Source: Mauremys mutica
Lineage: Eukaryota; Chordata; Testudines; Geoemydidae
Reading direction: 5' to 3'
DNA length: 64,000 bases
Assembly: GCF_020497125.1 (NCBI RefSeq)
Contig: NC_059079.1
Span: forward strand, 46,139,114-46,203,113
This document shows positions 46,739 through 61,608 of the stretch, piece after piece. Under the pieces are notes generated by a model. That model was not told the origin of the DNA. It worked only from the letters and a program-made list of their open reading frames with translations, and did not search any database. Positions within the stretch are counted from its first letter, which is position 1. Each line of letters begins with the position of its first letter. A program made the position numbers and the translations under genes.

Positions 46739-47955
46739 CTTTCTCTATTTAATCTTAAAATATTGAGACATAGCCTTAATAGTTTATGGTGCTGGTTTTA
46801 GGCTTATTCTTACACTGTAAACCTCTGCTAGTCAATGAACACAGGAAGATAGATACACAAACTAGGAGGATATCTATATATAATATATAAAATGTTATAT
46901 AGTAACAAACTAAATTCCACTTTTATGCAAGACAACAACTTCACTTTATCTGGAGCAATGCTAACATTGTGAAATGTTGTGGTGATTTTTTTTTAATATA
47001 TTTTCTAATTCACACCATCTATTTTGAATCTTGATCATGTAATTTCAAGTGCAAGTAGTACAGGATGTTGAGCTTTCATTAGTAGTGAGCATTAATTTTA
47101 AATTAGGAATAGAGACTAATTTGATTCCAGACTCCAGATTAAGTAATACAAATGTATAAATAGTAAATGTTTTAATTTAATATATGCACACATTTAAGCT
47201 GGTTTTGTGATTAGTTTTAAAAGACATTGTGGAGTATATATGTAATGTGTAAACCAAATAGATTTTACTAGTTTAAGACAGGTCACTGACCTTTTATATG
47301 TCCATTAATTCAACACACACTGATTTAAACAATGAAATTTACCATCTCTCTTTTGCTGTGTTTTAAGACTTTTTTTTGGAGTGGGGGGTTGGGGGGGTAA
47401 TATTTATGACCCCCCACACACACTAAGAAAAATAACACTTCAGTGTAATGTTTGAAAAAGGTCATGACTTCCTCCCACCATTTGCCTTATTTTTTAAACA
47501 CAATCCTTATACTTTGTCATCTCAAAATGGAACAAGTCCTGGAAGTTGCCAAAAGCCTGCCAATTGCAGCATGGCACAGAAACTGGCTGTTTTTATTTGG
47601 CCTTCCCTAAAAATCCATGGAGAGACCATTCTGGAAACCTTCTGAAACAATATTCATGGAGGAGATTTTGAGGGCAGCGCCTAGCAGACAATAGGACTTA
47701 AGACAAGTGCGGGGGGTAAATACTAATGGATTGTTTGACAAGAACAGGACTTGATTCAGCACATACTGTGGTAAGAAGTTTTAAGATTAGAACTAAGCTT
47801 TAGTGGTTAAAGATGGTTTGAAAGGATTTCTTCACCATAGATCAACTAGTTTTGATTATCTTTAATCTTTCAGTTTAATTCTTCAGGTCATTTTTGCTTT
47901 AATTAATTACATTACTAACTCTGCATTAATATATATTTATATATCATTATGTTAG
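46739..47955. other. KCNT2 intron, nothing recognised
   Basis: AT-rich intron sequence up to the next exon, with a G-rich tract near 47377-47398. No exon or repeat recognised. Confidence 0.4.
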
Positions 47956-48015
47956 GTTTCAGTGGCTTTGATAAGTCTGTTTGAAACAATGCTGCTGGGT
48001 TATCTGAGCTACAAG
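47956..48015 (+). CDS. KCNT2: KCNT2 coding exon (S2 helix, likely exon 5)
   Basis: A 60-bp exon of exactly 20 codons between acceptor TTATGTTAG and donor GTAAGG. It encodes VSVALISLFETMLLGYLSYK, the core of the second transmembrane helix and its cytoplasmic end. Phase 0 at both sides matches the neighbouring exons. By memory of the human protein it differs at one position (Met for Ile in FETMLL). Confidence 0.96.
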
Positions 48016-49002
48016 GTAAGGCCAATTGGTTTTATTCTTTGGAATCAATTCTCCATTTGATAGATTTCTCTTAATGCTAAGGGGAGTTTACATATCCTCA
48101 TTGACCAGAGATGAGATCCCTTTGTAAGTCAGTTTACTGCTTACAGGTTGATGGAAAGATAAAAATGATTGTCTTAAATTACCTGTGACTAATTGGTCAA
48201 GAAAAATGTTACTTATAATTACACTGAAGTGCATGACTCATTCATGATTTATGAAGTTTACAATGGACCTGAATCAAAGCCCATGAAGTCAATGGTAGTC
48301 TTTTCATTGACTTCAGTGGGATTTTAATCAGCCCGATGTTTACTTAAGAAAAGCTGAAGAGGACTGAGCTATAAGTATCATGGTACCAAAAAGGTGAAGG
48401 AAGAAATAGGCATCCAGATGCTCAGCTAATGTAAGTCGGCCGCCCTCTGTTAAATTTAGTGAAGCTAGTTCAATTTACACCAGCTGAGGATCCGACAAGT
48501 AGCATTGTATAGATTTGTAATGACTAGAATATAGATTTGCCAATTGATAGGGCAACAGTCTGGGGACAAATTCATGTCATCTTTTTTTCTGAAGATGCAC
48601 TATCTACATCTCCCAACAGGTGCCAAGGTCATTCAGGAAATGGTGTTGATTCAGCAATTCCCTCTGATGCTGAAGTGGCATTAGGAAGCACTGTGTTGTT
48701 GGAAAGGAGCACTATGTTGTTGAAAATGAAAACCATGGCCTTGATGGCTTTTACTTCATTGCAAATCAAACAGCACTTTTCAGAAGAATGCGAGTGTTAG
48801 GTGTTGCATTCTAATATGGACAATTGCACTCTGCTAATTTAAATGTTCATATCCTTTCATTTGGATAGTGCATTCTTCTTTATTTCCTGCCCTAAGCCAT
48901 TAGACAGGCTTGCAGTTAACAGTAAAAACAAACCAACCAAACAAAAAAATTTCATTCCAGCTGTGGCTGCATTTCATTAGTGGGTGCAGTGATAAACTTT
49001 AT
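48016..49002. other. KCNT2 intron, nothing recognised
   Basis: A short palindromic motif (AAAGCCCATGAAGTCAATGG and CATTGACTTCAGTGGG) occurs at about 48253-48325, and an old SINE-like scrap (CAATTTACACCAGCTGAGGA) near 48470. Otherwise no exon or element seen. Confidence 0.4.
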
Positions 49003-49300
49003 TACAAGGAGGAGGGAGAAAAGTTATTCTCCATAGCCTCTGAGGATAGGACAAGAAGCAAAGGACTTAAATTGCAGCAGTTTAAGTTGAACATTAGGAA
49101 AAACTTCCTAATTGTCAGGGTGCTTAAGTAATGGAATAAGTTGCCCAGGGAGGTTGTGGAATCTCCATCATTGGAGATTTTTAAAAGCAGGTTAGACAAA
49201 CACGGTCAGGGATGATCTAGATAATATTTAGTCCTACCACGAGTGCAGGATACTAGATTAGAGGACCTCTACGTCCTTTCCAGTCCTACGCTTCTATGTT
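49003..49300 (+). mobile_element. CR1 3' end fragment
   Basis: C-terminal coding and 3' UTR of a CR1, sense: GGACAAGAAGCAAAGGACTT, GGGAGGTTGTGGAATCTCC, then ACCTCTACGTCCTTTCCAGT and a terminal CTTCTATG. Related to 9277-9445. Confidence 0.88.
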
Positions 49301-50462
49301 TTATGTACATCCAAAGTGCTTAGAGAGCCTTTGGGATGAAAGGCTGTAAGGTGGCTTTTTTTGGGGGGGGGGAGGGAGATAGTTGTGTCTCTGTGGTCTT
49401 ATTTTTCAATATGTGGAGTACCCACAACTCTCTCTGACATCAGCGCAAGTTGTTGCTGCACAATATCTCTGGAAAACTTAAAAAAAAAATCAAGGTTCAG
49501 TCATCTGAAATTGGGCACTCAGGAATCAAGGCACACACAAATATAGGGCAGTTTTGAAAATATGGGGCCATATCCATCTGCACCTCAGCTATTCCAACTC
49601 TAAACTAGGGAACTTTGAAAAATGCTTTGAGATCTGCTGATGAATGGAAGTACAAAATATTATACATTTGTCTTTGTTTTTTCCTTAAAATGTCAAGTTC
49701 TCTTTAGTTATATTTTTCTAATGTTTTGGTTAGAATTTCTTCACATAATTTGCCCTTTAATTTTTATTACGTTCTATTACAGTGAATTGTAAGAAGCCTG
49801 CATTTTGAGCTGTTTGGATAAAGCAGTAAAATATATTTCACAAAATAAAATAAGAAAAGGCTTTATTTTAAAAGTTTAAATATCTCATTTTGTGAAATTA
49901 GAACATTTTATGCTTTTAGCCTATGAGTCAATGGTATTTAATAACTAGTCAATCCATCAGAGTCACATAGTAATTCTTTATTATACTTCTCAAGTTATGA
50001 TTGGCAGAAATGTTTTTTCAGAGTGTAACATTTTAATAAGCTTAAAATTGGCTACTATATTATACCTGATAAAAAGCAGCTAATACTGTTTATATAGATT
50101 AGGTGTTGTCCATTACAAATATAAGTCTCTTGATGGAAAAAATAGCACAGTGAAAAACAACTGGTACCAACATGCTGTTTATAAAGCAATGCCACTTTTC
50201 ATTCTAAAGTTATTGGGCCAGATTTTCTAGGGCCTTGAACTTGCGTAGTTTACACCTGTGCAAATTTTATATAAACACAACTATTTTATCTAGCATTTTA
50301 TCCCTACACCCACTTTGCACCAGTTTAAATGAGTACACAAAAGTAATGGTGAATCAGTTCCCTAAAGTAGTTCTTTATCTCTCTGGAAAGTGAGTATAAA
50401 ACTCTGCCATCCTGTTTTGGTAGCAATTTATATCCACTTATATCCACGTATAGTAAATTATT
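49301..50462. other. KCNT2 intron, nothing recognised
   Basis: AT-rich. A G-run lies near 49360, and a short old repeat scrap with CACCAGTTTAAATGAG near 50318. No exon or element recognised. Confidence 0.35.
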
Positions 50463-50800
50463 ATATGTAAGAATGGCCATATTGAGTCAGACCAACAATT
50501 CATTTGGCCCAGTATCCTTTCTTCCAACAGCCAATGCCAGATGCTTCAGAGGAAATGAACAGACTAGGGCAATCATCAATTGATCCATCCTGTTGTCTAC
50601 TCCCAGCTTTTGGCAGTCAGAGGCTTAGGGGCACACAGAGCATGGGGTTGCATCCCTGACCATCTTGGCTAATAGCTATTAATGGATCTATCCTCTGTGA
50701 ACTTATCCAATTCTTTTTTGAACCAGTAATAGTTCTGGCCTTCACAACATCCCCTGGCAATGAGTTCCACATGTACAGGTCAGTGGAGAATCAGTCCCAT
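50463..50800 (-). mobile_element. CR1 3' end fragment, antisense
   Basis: Antisense CR1 3' UTR and terminal coding: AAGAATGGCCATATTGAGTC, CCAATGCCAGATGCTTCAGA, ATGAGTTCCACATG. Same subfamily as the antisense copy at 39424-41262. Confidence 0.85.
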
Positions 50801-50899
50801 AGGATCTGATAATGAGAAGTTGTACATTTCCTGAAGTGATTATTTTTATATCAGGGATCTGCATGGAGGCTAACCATCCTACTTGACCTGTTAACTTTA

Positions 50900-51943
50900 C
50901 AGGTCTCTCACAATAATACAAGTATAAGGTGGATAGAAAGCTGGCTAGATTGTCGGGCTCAATGGGTAGTGATCAACAGCTCGATGTCTAGCTGGCAGCC
51001 GGTAGCAGAGTGCCCCAGGGTTGGTCCTGAGGTTGGTTTTGTTCATTTTTATTAATGATCTGGATGATGGGATTAATTGCACCCTGAGCAAGTTCGCAGA
51101 TGACACTAAGCTGGCGGGGAGAGGTAGATACGCTGGAAGATAGGGATAGTGTCCAGAGTGACCTAGACAAATTGGAGGATTGGGCCAAAAGAAATCTGAT
51201 GAGGTTCAACAAGGACAAGTGCAGAGTCCTGCCCTTAGGAAGGAAGAATCCCATGAACTGCTGGAGACCGACTGGCTAAGCAACAGTTCTGCAGAAAAGG
51301 ACCTCGGGATTACAGTGGATGAGAAGCTGTATATGAGTCACCAGCGTGCCCTTGTTGTCGAGAAGGCTAATGGCATTTTGGGCTGTATAAGTAGGAGCAT
51401 TGCCAGCAGATCGAGGGAAGTGATTATTCCCCTCTATTCGGCACTGGTAAGGCCACACCTAGAGTATTGTGTCCAGTTTTGGTCCCCCCACTACAAAAGG
51501 GATGGGACAAATTGGAGAGAATCCAGCGGAGAGCAACTAAAATGATTAAGGGGCTGTGGCACATGACTTATTAGGAGATGCTGAGGGAACTGGGGTTATT
51601 TAGTCTGCAGAAGAAAAGAGTGAGGGTGGATTTAATAGCAGCCTTCAACTACCTGAAGGGGGGTTCCAAAGAGGATGGAGCTAGGCTGTTCTCAGTGGTG
51701 GTAGATGACAGAACAAGAAGCAATGGTCTCAAATTGCAGTGGTGGAGGGTCTAGGTTGGATATTAGGAAACACTATTTCACTAGGAGGGTGGTGAAGCAC
51801 TGGAATGGGTTACCGAGGGAGGTGGTGGAATCTCCATCCTTAGAGGTTTTTGAGGCCTGGCTTGACAAAGCCCTGGCTGGGATGATTTAGTTGGTGTTGG
51901 TCCTGCTTTGAGCAGGGGATTGGACTAGATGACCTCTTGAGGA
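50900..51943 (+). mobile_element. CR1 LINE fragment, sense
   Basis: A different, GC-richer CR1 subfamily. Remnants of the RT (FINDLDD and [10 protein letters not shown] in broken frames near 51050-51110), then 51180-51545 with [20 protein letters not shown] and 51705-51890 with [20 protein letters not shown]. The 3' UTR stops at GATGACCTCTTGAGG (about 51943), before the usual end, where Harbinger-type MITE sequence begins. Confidence 0.88.
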
Positions 51944-52181
51944 ATAGAGTAGCTGAAGTCGAACTACCTTAGTTCGAACTACTTACCCATCCTCACGGCG
52001 CGGGATCAACGTCCGCGGCTCCCCCGTCGACTCCGCCACCGCCGTTCGCGGTGGAGGAGTTCCGGAGTCGACGGGAGCGTGTTCGGAGTTCGATATATCG
52101 CATCTCATCTAGACGCGATATATCGAACTCCGAGAAGTCGATTGCTACCCGCCGATCCGGGCGGGTAGTATGGACGTACCC
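51944..52181. mobile_element. Harbinger-type MITE, left end lost
   Basis: GC-rich, CpG-rich block ending in the complement of GGGTACGTCCATACTACCC, followed by TAA (52182-52184), the Harbinger-type end and target. It has TCGA-rich words (GTCGAACTACC, AGTTCGAACTA) like the large Harbinger's subterminal regions. A perfect 18-bp hairpin CGGAGTTCGATATATCGC is at 52084-52101 with its complement at 52115-52132. The left terminus is fused directly to a truncated CR1. Confidence 0.78.
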
Positions 52182-52184
52182 TAA

Positions 52185-53970
52185 GTATCAGCTCTCCTTA
52201 ACACTATCTGCCAGATCCTGTATGATAGGATACAAGCTTTGTTCCAACAATCTGCAAGATTGAGAACCAGGTAGCAGCAGGATCTGCATGTCCAGAATCC
52301 CCAATAAATAACTTCCTTTGTGTTTGCTACATTTGTGTCCTTTTTTCTCTCTTGTGATGGACACTATCAATACAATGAAATCCGTAGCAGCTGATCATCC
52401 TTTGTTAGGAAGCATAAAGAAAAATCCCCTAGAAAGTAAAATAAGCAAAGATATTTGTTCAGTAAGAACACATGGTGGGTGAGTTTATAATGAATTAGAA
52501 ATTTGAAATTCAAATTTAATTTAGTTTTTTTACTGTGCCCATAGTTAAATACAACCACAGCCTTTAATCCTCCTCCTCCCATCACTTCTGTGTACAGTTA
52601 CCACGCAGAACATTTAAAACTATCCAACTATAGTCTCATTCATCTGTCAAAATAAAATTATTCTGGCACTATAGCAGCAGTGGCTTCTGGAGATGAAGGT
52701 GTATGTGTGAGTGGGGGGGGGGGGGGAGAATAGAGGATTTCCTTTTTGCACAACAAAGCTTGTATTTAGCATTCAGTGACGGAGTCAGATGATATAGTGA
52801 GGATTAATTAATTTGTTGATATAAATGTCAGATCATTTATGTCTATATTTTTAAATTTATCCTACTGCATTTCAAATTCTTGTAATATTGACATGATCTA
52901 TTCCACAATGTAAATGCTGCAGTATTACATTAACTAGTATGAGCTTCATGAACTTTGTGAAGAGTCACTGGGAGCTGGATTCACAGGAGGACTTGGGTCC
53001 CTAATTCCCAGAAACCACTGGGATTCACAAAATACTGCTCAGCAACCCCCCAAACCTTGTAGGTGCTTAAAATCACCCTGCACCTATTTTTTTTTTGGCA
53101 TAAAAGTTCCCTAAGGCACCTTTACTTCTGCATCTGAACATACGCAACACAGCCCCATGCTAGGTGTCCAGACAACCAAGCCCTAGAGCCAGGCACAAAC
53201 TGGGGGAAGATGGCTATTCCTCTGCCAAACTCAGCTGCAGGGCTCAATCTGGTGAACAGGTTCAGACCTTGCCTGCTAGATTTGGCACCTTTAGGTGAGC
53301 TTACTCAAAACAGGGGGTGGGGAAGAGGTATGAGATATTCTTATTCAGAGCTCCCTTAGTATCTCCTGTTGAAGCTGTTCCACTGTAGATAAATTTTTAA
53401 AAAGTCATTGGAGCAGGAGGTCTGGATCCTGGGTCTCCTGCCTCCCAGGTGAGAACTCAAATCACTAGATCACAGAATTATTCACACACTTTCTTGCTCC
53501 CTTTGGCCCAGTGTTTAATCCACAGTTCAGCAGTTTCAATACTGAAAGAATCACTGGGCCAAATATCACTGCCTATTCCATAGGGATAGCAGACTCCTGA
53601 CAGTGTGATCTGGAGATAGCTCTGTGAGGGAATTCTCATGGAATTTTCCTCTGCTGCTGGCCCCTATTTTAACTTCCCAGATAAATAAACAGAAAGATGT
53701 TGTGTTCTCTCATTTACCTAATCTATTGTTTGCCCAAAAGGGAACCCACCCACCAATAGGAACACTAGTGCCAAATCCTGCAATCCTCTCTCAGGCTTGA
53801 CTCCCAGTGACATCAATGGGAGTCTTGCCTACGTGAGGACCACAGGATTAGGCACTTGGTCTTTTCAGATTGTTGCATATATCTCCATTGTTTGGAATGA
53901 ACGGTCTCTACAGTGCAACTCAGTGAAAGTCTATTTCTGAAGTTTGGTATGTTTTTGTTGTTTTAAAAAG
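52185..53970. other. KCNT2 intron, nothing recognised
   Basis: A 14-G run lies at 52713-52726 and a short palindromic motif (GACATCAATGGGAGTC) near 53808-53826. No exon or defined element seen before the exon at 53971. Confidence 0.4.
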
Positions 53971-54045
53971 GGAAACATCTGGGAACAAGTTTTGCGAATA
54001 CCCTTCCTCCTGGAAATAATCAACGCTGTTCCCTTTATCATTACA
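53971..54045 (+). CDS. KCNT2: KCNT2 coding exon (S3 region, likely exon 6)
   Basis: A 75-bp exon of 25 codons, [20 protein letters not shown] then PFIIT, between an acceptor ending TTTTAAAAAG and donor GTAAGT. It forms the S2-S3 loop and most of S3 ([13 protein letters not shown]). Phase 0 at both ends. The acceptor has a T-rich tract but five purines directly before the exon, slightly unusual yet acceptable. Confidence 0.96.
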
Positions 54046-54316
54046 GTAAGTATCTGAATTAAGTGTCAGTGTCCATTCCCGGGTGGGATTATGGGTCTGC
54101 TCCAACATACACTGAAGCGAATGGACATCTCTATTGACCTGTGTGAGTGATGAGCAGGCTCTATCGGAGAGGCTAATTTAGCAAACTATGTTTTTTGTCT
54201 TGAAAATAAATAAATAAAAAATAAAGTCACCCAGCCAACAGTGCAATGAGCAAGATAAATCAGTTAGATGTAAAAGCAGAGAAAACTTTTGGGGTAAAAT
54301 GTGTTCTACATCATAA

Positions 54317-54589
<273 letters not shown>

Positions 54590-55162
54590 TAAAAAAATAT
54601 CCATTTCTGAGTCTGCTGTCTTCAGCAAGGCTGTTGCTTTCTGGTCAGGGAACTGCACTGGATAAATTTATCATGGGATTAATCACTTTCACTATTCAAT
54701 CATGGAAATGCTTCTACATTTTGCTGTATCACCATTTCATATCAAATTTGGAAATATTTTCCAATAGTTTCCTCAGTTGGTGGAAACTGGCACATCACTG
54801 ACATCCAACAAGGAAAGTTCCCAGCATGGCTAACTCTTATGCCACTCACATGTGGTCTCTGCACCAGAGGTCTAAAGAGCTGCTATGCTCCAGTTACTCC
54901 TGACTGGCATACAGAACTATTTGGGCCAGCTGATTAAATTTAGCACAAACTCCAGGATGCTCTAAACTATGCCAGGGTAGTCAAAGATGCAGTCATGGAA
55001 ATCAAGGAACAAGTGACTCCTTTGCACCACCCACTGTGCTCAGCAAATTTTAAGTGCGGTTGGGCCATTGTATCTTATCAAAATATCATGGAACTATGGT
55101 ATAGGATCAGAATATGCATTATTTAAAAAAACATAACCAACCTGCTTTTTCTATTAATATAG

Positions 55163-56377
<1,215 letters not shown>

Positions 56378-56379
56378 TA

Positions 56380-57362
<983 letters not shown>

Positions 57363-57364
57363 TA

Positions 57365-58811
57365 TACATAATGCTCTCACTGTAATACCAGGACAGCCAA
57401 TATTGCATCTTCAGCCACAGTTAAAGTACAATATAAAAGACTCTGGAGCAAGCTGTGCTTCAATATTTGTTACTGTCCAACATTTCACTCAAGCGCTAGA
57501 CAAAATACAAAGTATGCATCCACTTCACAGGGAAGCAAGCTCTTTCTGGAGATAAAGCAGTTTCCCGAGAACTTGCAGTGTCCCTGGTTGAACAAATATA
57601 TGAGCTCCATTTGAAATGGAACATTGTGTTCGGGTCCAGGTATTTTGGTAGCGACAGTAAAACGTAGAAAATGGCAAGCTGACCTACAGTAATTGTGTCT
57701 GGTTTCAACAGTTGCAGATATAGACTCATTATATGCTGACCTAGTGTTGACCCTGCTAGACAGAAAAAGAAGGTAAATAAAAATGAAAAACACCCAATAA
57801 CAATTGCTAAATGAAGCACTTTGGCAGTGACTTGTATTTGTTGACATCATTTGCCTAAGATGAGTCTTGTGTTGACCAGGAAATTGCTTATATTATTTAT
57901 TTGAACATACAGTATTTAGAAGTATTTATTTTAGGGTAGCCATTCATATATGAATTTACAGTGTAGAGCAGCATTGTAATGACTGCTGAAATATTCAAAC
58001 ACACCATGGACAGCATGCCAAACTCATCTCCGGAGTAAGGTCTTCAGTTACGTTATATCCTTGGTGAATTAGAGCCATTGCCTTTTAGTAGCTGCCCTTA
58101 TTTATGGCTCAAACACAGGCCCAGCTGCAAAGCAACAGAGGAGAGAAAAATGCCCCATTGTGAGCCAAACCCTTTGTTGGAGAGTGTGCAAAAGCAGAAA
58201 AGAGAAGCTGCCACCAGGCTGCCATTTCACATCCCACACAGAAACTGGCAGTGGCAAAAGCGGCTCTGTCCCGAAATGTACTGGGCCATATACCAGAGCC
58301 AACACAGAACCCTTCTGCAGGCACAGATTACTCCCCACCACTCCCTTGGATGGAACAGGAAGAATGAACCAAATAGCTCCCCCTTAAACGAGTTACAGGG
58401 TTAATTACAATACAGCCCTTCGTACCTGCAGATTCATAGGTACTAAACACTTGTAGTTCCCATTTTCTTCAGTGCGAATTGTGGATGTTCAGCACTTCTG
58501 AAAGCCGGTCCACTTGTCTTTACAATGCAGTGTATTAGACGCCATGCTTATTTAGAAGATGCATGAGGATAAATAAATCCGAACAAGATATAGTAATTAT
58601 GGTAAATATGGTTTGAGGTTTTTTCCTACTTTACTCTGAAGATGAAATAACAAAATAGCTTCAGTTGATACCCTGATAACCAATACAATTTCTGGGAAGT
58701 CAAACTTTTGCTTATAAACTGATTTATAAGTATTGATATATTAATTTACTGGTTGTGAAAAATGTGAGGTTGAAACCATATTTTATGCTCAATACATTTA
58801 TGGGTTACATT
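57365..58811. other. KCNT2 intron, nothing recognised
   Basis: No exon or known element. Open frames at 57485-57850 (-) and 58078-58404 (+) lack domains and splice context. Confidence 0.35.
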
Positions 58812-61255
58812 CATAGAATCATAGGAATGAAGGGCCGAGGGGATGGAAAATTTTCATGGTGGGGTGCTGAGAGCCATTGAATCAAACTGTAAGCCCTATA
58901 TATGATGGAAGCCACTTCAAGCCAGGGTGTGTGGCAGTCCCTGCCCCCCCCACCCCTGCCCCCAGCACCCATGTGTCGGGCTGGAAGGGACCTCAAGAGG
59001 TCTTCCAAGTTCGGCCCCCTGCAGTGAGGCAAGACTATGTAAACCTAGATCATCCCTGGCAGATATTTGTCTAACCTGTTCTTAAAAACCTAATGACTGG
59101 GATTCCACAATCTGTTTTGGTAATCTATTCCAGTACTTAAGTAGCCTTACAGTTAGAAAGGTTCCCCCCCCCCTCAATATCTAAAATAAATCTCCTTTCC
59201 TGCAGATTAAACCAATTATTCTTTGGCCTACCTTTAGGAGACATGTAGAACAACTGGTCACCATCTTCTTTATAAAAGCTCTTAATATATTTGAGGACTT
59301 GTCAGGTCCCACCCCATCTTCTTTCCTCAAGACTAAACATGCCCAGTTTTTTTAGCTTCCTCATAGCTTATGTTTTCCAAACACTTATCATTTATTGTTG
59401 CTCTCTGCTAAACTCTCATTTCTCCATGTTTTTCTTTGAATGTGGCACCAACACCTGGACGTAGTACTCCAGGCAAGGCCTCACCAGTGCTGAGTAGAGA
59501 AGAACAATTACCTCCTGCATCTTGCATATGGCACTCCTGTTAACACACCCCAGACTGACATCAGCCTTTTTCAAAACCGCATCATACTTCTGGTTCATAT
59601 GCCATTTGTGGTCCCAGTACTACTGTCTAACCCTTTATTCCCCATTTTGTTGTGCATTTGATTTTCCCTCCAAACTATAGTGCTTTGCACTTGTCTTTAT
59701 TGAGCTTCATGTTGCTGATTTCAGACCATTTCTCCAATTTATCAAGGTCATTTTGAATTCTAATCCTGTCTTCCAAAGTGCTTGCAACTTCACCCTATGT
59801 GGCATCATCTGCAAATGTTATAAATATATTCCTCATCTCCTCCCACCCACCCCATGTTGACTATTATAACCCTATTATCCTCTAGGTGTTTACACACTGA
59901 TTTTTAATCAATACCTGGAAGGATACTGGAACAGTTTTAAGTTAGATTGACTGATCTAATTCCCTGAGTCCTTTGTTTCTCAGAATGTTTGCTCTTCTTA
60001 GCCCTCTAGGATCTTACTCATCTTCCATAAGTTCTCAAAGATAACTCAAATGGTTTCAAGATTCTTAGATTTCAATTAGTTCCTTAAGCCTAGGGTGAAT
60101 TTCATCAGGCCCTGATTACTAGACATCTAAATATTCTTTAATCTGTTATTGCCCTATTTTTTCTTTTGTTTCTTCCACCTTGTTAATATTTGAGTTAAGC
60201 AGCTGGTCATAATTGATCTTTTTAATAAGACGGAAGCAATATAAGCATCAAGCACCTGAGCCTTTTTGGTATCTGGTATTAGCTCTCCTTCCCCTTTAAG
60301 TACATCTCTACCCCTATATAACGCGGTCGTGGGGAGCCAAACATCCCTACCGCGTTATAGGTGAAACGCCGTTATATCAGGGTAGCGGTGGCAGGGCTGC
60401 TGCGGTGATTTAAATAGCCCGAGGCTCTGGCCATGGGGAGCCCCAGGCCCTTTAAATCACCAGCAGAGCCCCGCTGCCGCAGCCCTGGGGTAGCGGTGGC
60501 AGGGGACCGGCGGTGATTTAAAGGGCCCGAGGCTCCCCGCAGCAGCCAGAGCCCTGGATCCTTTAAAGCACCGCCGGAGCCCCGCTGCTACTGCACTATA
60601 TGCGAACCCGTGTTATATCGGGTCGCGTTATAGCGGGGTAGAGGTGTAGTGAACCTATACTTTTCTTCATGTTTCTTTGTTCCTGATACGTTTATAGAAC
60701 CTCTCCTTACTGCCTTTTTTGTACCTTAGCCTTCTGATTTTATCCCTGCATGCCGAGCTATTCTTTTGTACTCATTCTCATTAATTTGACCATATTTTAA
60801 CCTTTTATAGTGTTCCTTTTTGATTGTCAGGTCATTAAAGAGCTCCTTATGCAATCATTTTCGCCTTTTCTTCCCATCTTTTCTTCACATCAGCACATCA
60901 GTTTGCTTTTGTGCCTTTTAATATTGTCTGAGAAACTACCAGCTCTCCTGAACTTTTTTTTTTACTGTTAGATGTTTTTCCCCCATAGGGCACTACCTAC
61001 CTATTTCTGAGTTTGCTGAAGTCTGACTTTTTTTTTAAGCCCATTGTCTTTATTCTGCTGCTCTCATTCTTTCCTTTCCTTAGAAAAATTAAATCTCTTA
61101 TTTCACCCAAGTTGACTTCCACCTTCAGATTCATAAACAATTCCTCTCTGTTAGTCAGAATCAAGTCAAATATTACTACATCTTGGTTTCTTCCTCCACC
61201 TAATGACACAAGAAATTGTGCCCAACACATTCCAATTACTTACTTGACATTGTGT
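58812..61255 (-). mobile_element. old CR1-type LINE, antisense, with insertions
   Basis: Starts with the CR1 3' end (ATTCATAGAATCATAGGAA at about 58812). An interruption runs from about 58838 to 58977, then GGGCTGGAAGGGACCTCAAG onward. 59416-59598 (-) keeps LVRPCLEYYVQVLVPHSKKN of the C-terminal region. At the far end 60997-61230 (-) keeps [11 protein letters not shown], an endonuclease-region remnant. It is heavily decayed, and a mariner-type MITE interrupts it at 60301-60648. Confidence 0.75.
60301..60648. mobile_element. mariner-type MITE, 348 bp with flanking TA
   Basis: Inverted ends: TACATCTCTACCCCTATATA on the left and the complement of TACACCTCTACCCCGCTATA on the right, TA at both borders (60301-60302 and 60647-60648). 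The interior has two imperfect tandem units of about 107 bp (from about 60378 and about 60485), each itself palindromic (GCGGTGATTTAAA...TTTAAATCACC). Non-coding; the transposase source is not in the window. Confidence 0.78.
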
Positions 61256-61291
61256 GTTTTGCTCTATTACTTTTCCAACATATGTCTAGAC

Positions 61292-61600
61292 CAGGGGTCT
61301 GCAACCTTTCAGAAGTGCTGTGCCGCATCTTCATTTATTCACTCTAATTTAAGGTTCCGCGCACCAGTAATACATTTTAACGTTTTTAGAAGGTCTCTTT
61401 CTATAAGTCTATAATATATAACTAAACTATTGTATGTAAAGTAAATAAAGGTTTTTAAAATGTTTAAGAAGCTTCATTTAAAATTAAATTAAAATGCAGA
61501 GCCCCCCAGACTGGTGGCCAGGACCCAGGCAGTGTGAGTGCCACTGAAAATCAGCTCGCATGCCGCCTTCGGCACATGTGCCATAGGTTGCCTACCCCTG
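61292..61600. mobile_element. hAT MITE, 309 bp
   Basis: Same family as 2091-2407, in reverse orientation. Ends CAGGGGTCTGCAACCTTTC and the complement of CAGGGGTAGGCAACCTATGG. Perfect 8-bp duplication GTCTAGAC (61284-61291 and 61601-61608). Confidence 0.94.
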
Positions 61601-61608
61601 GTCTAGAC

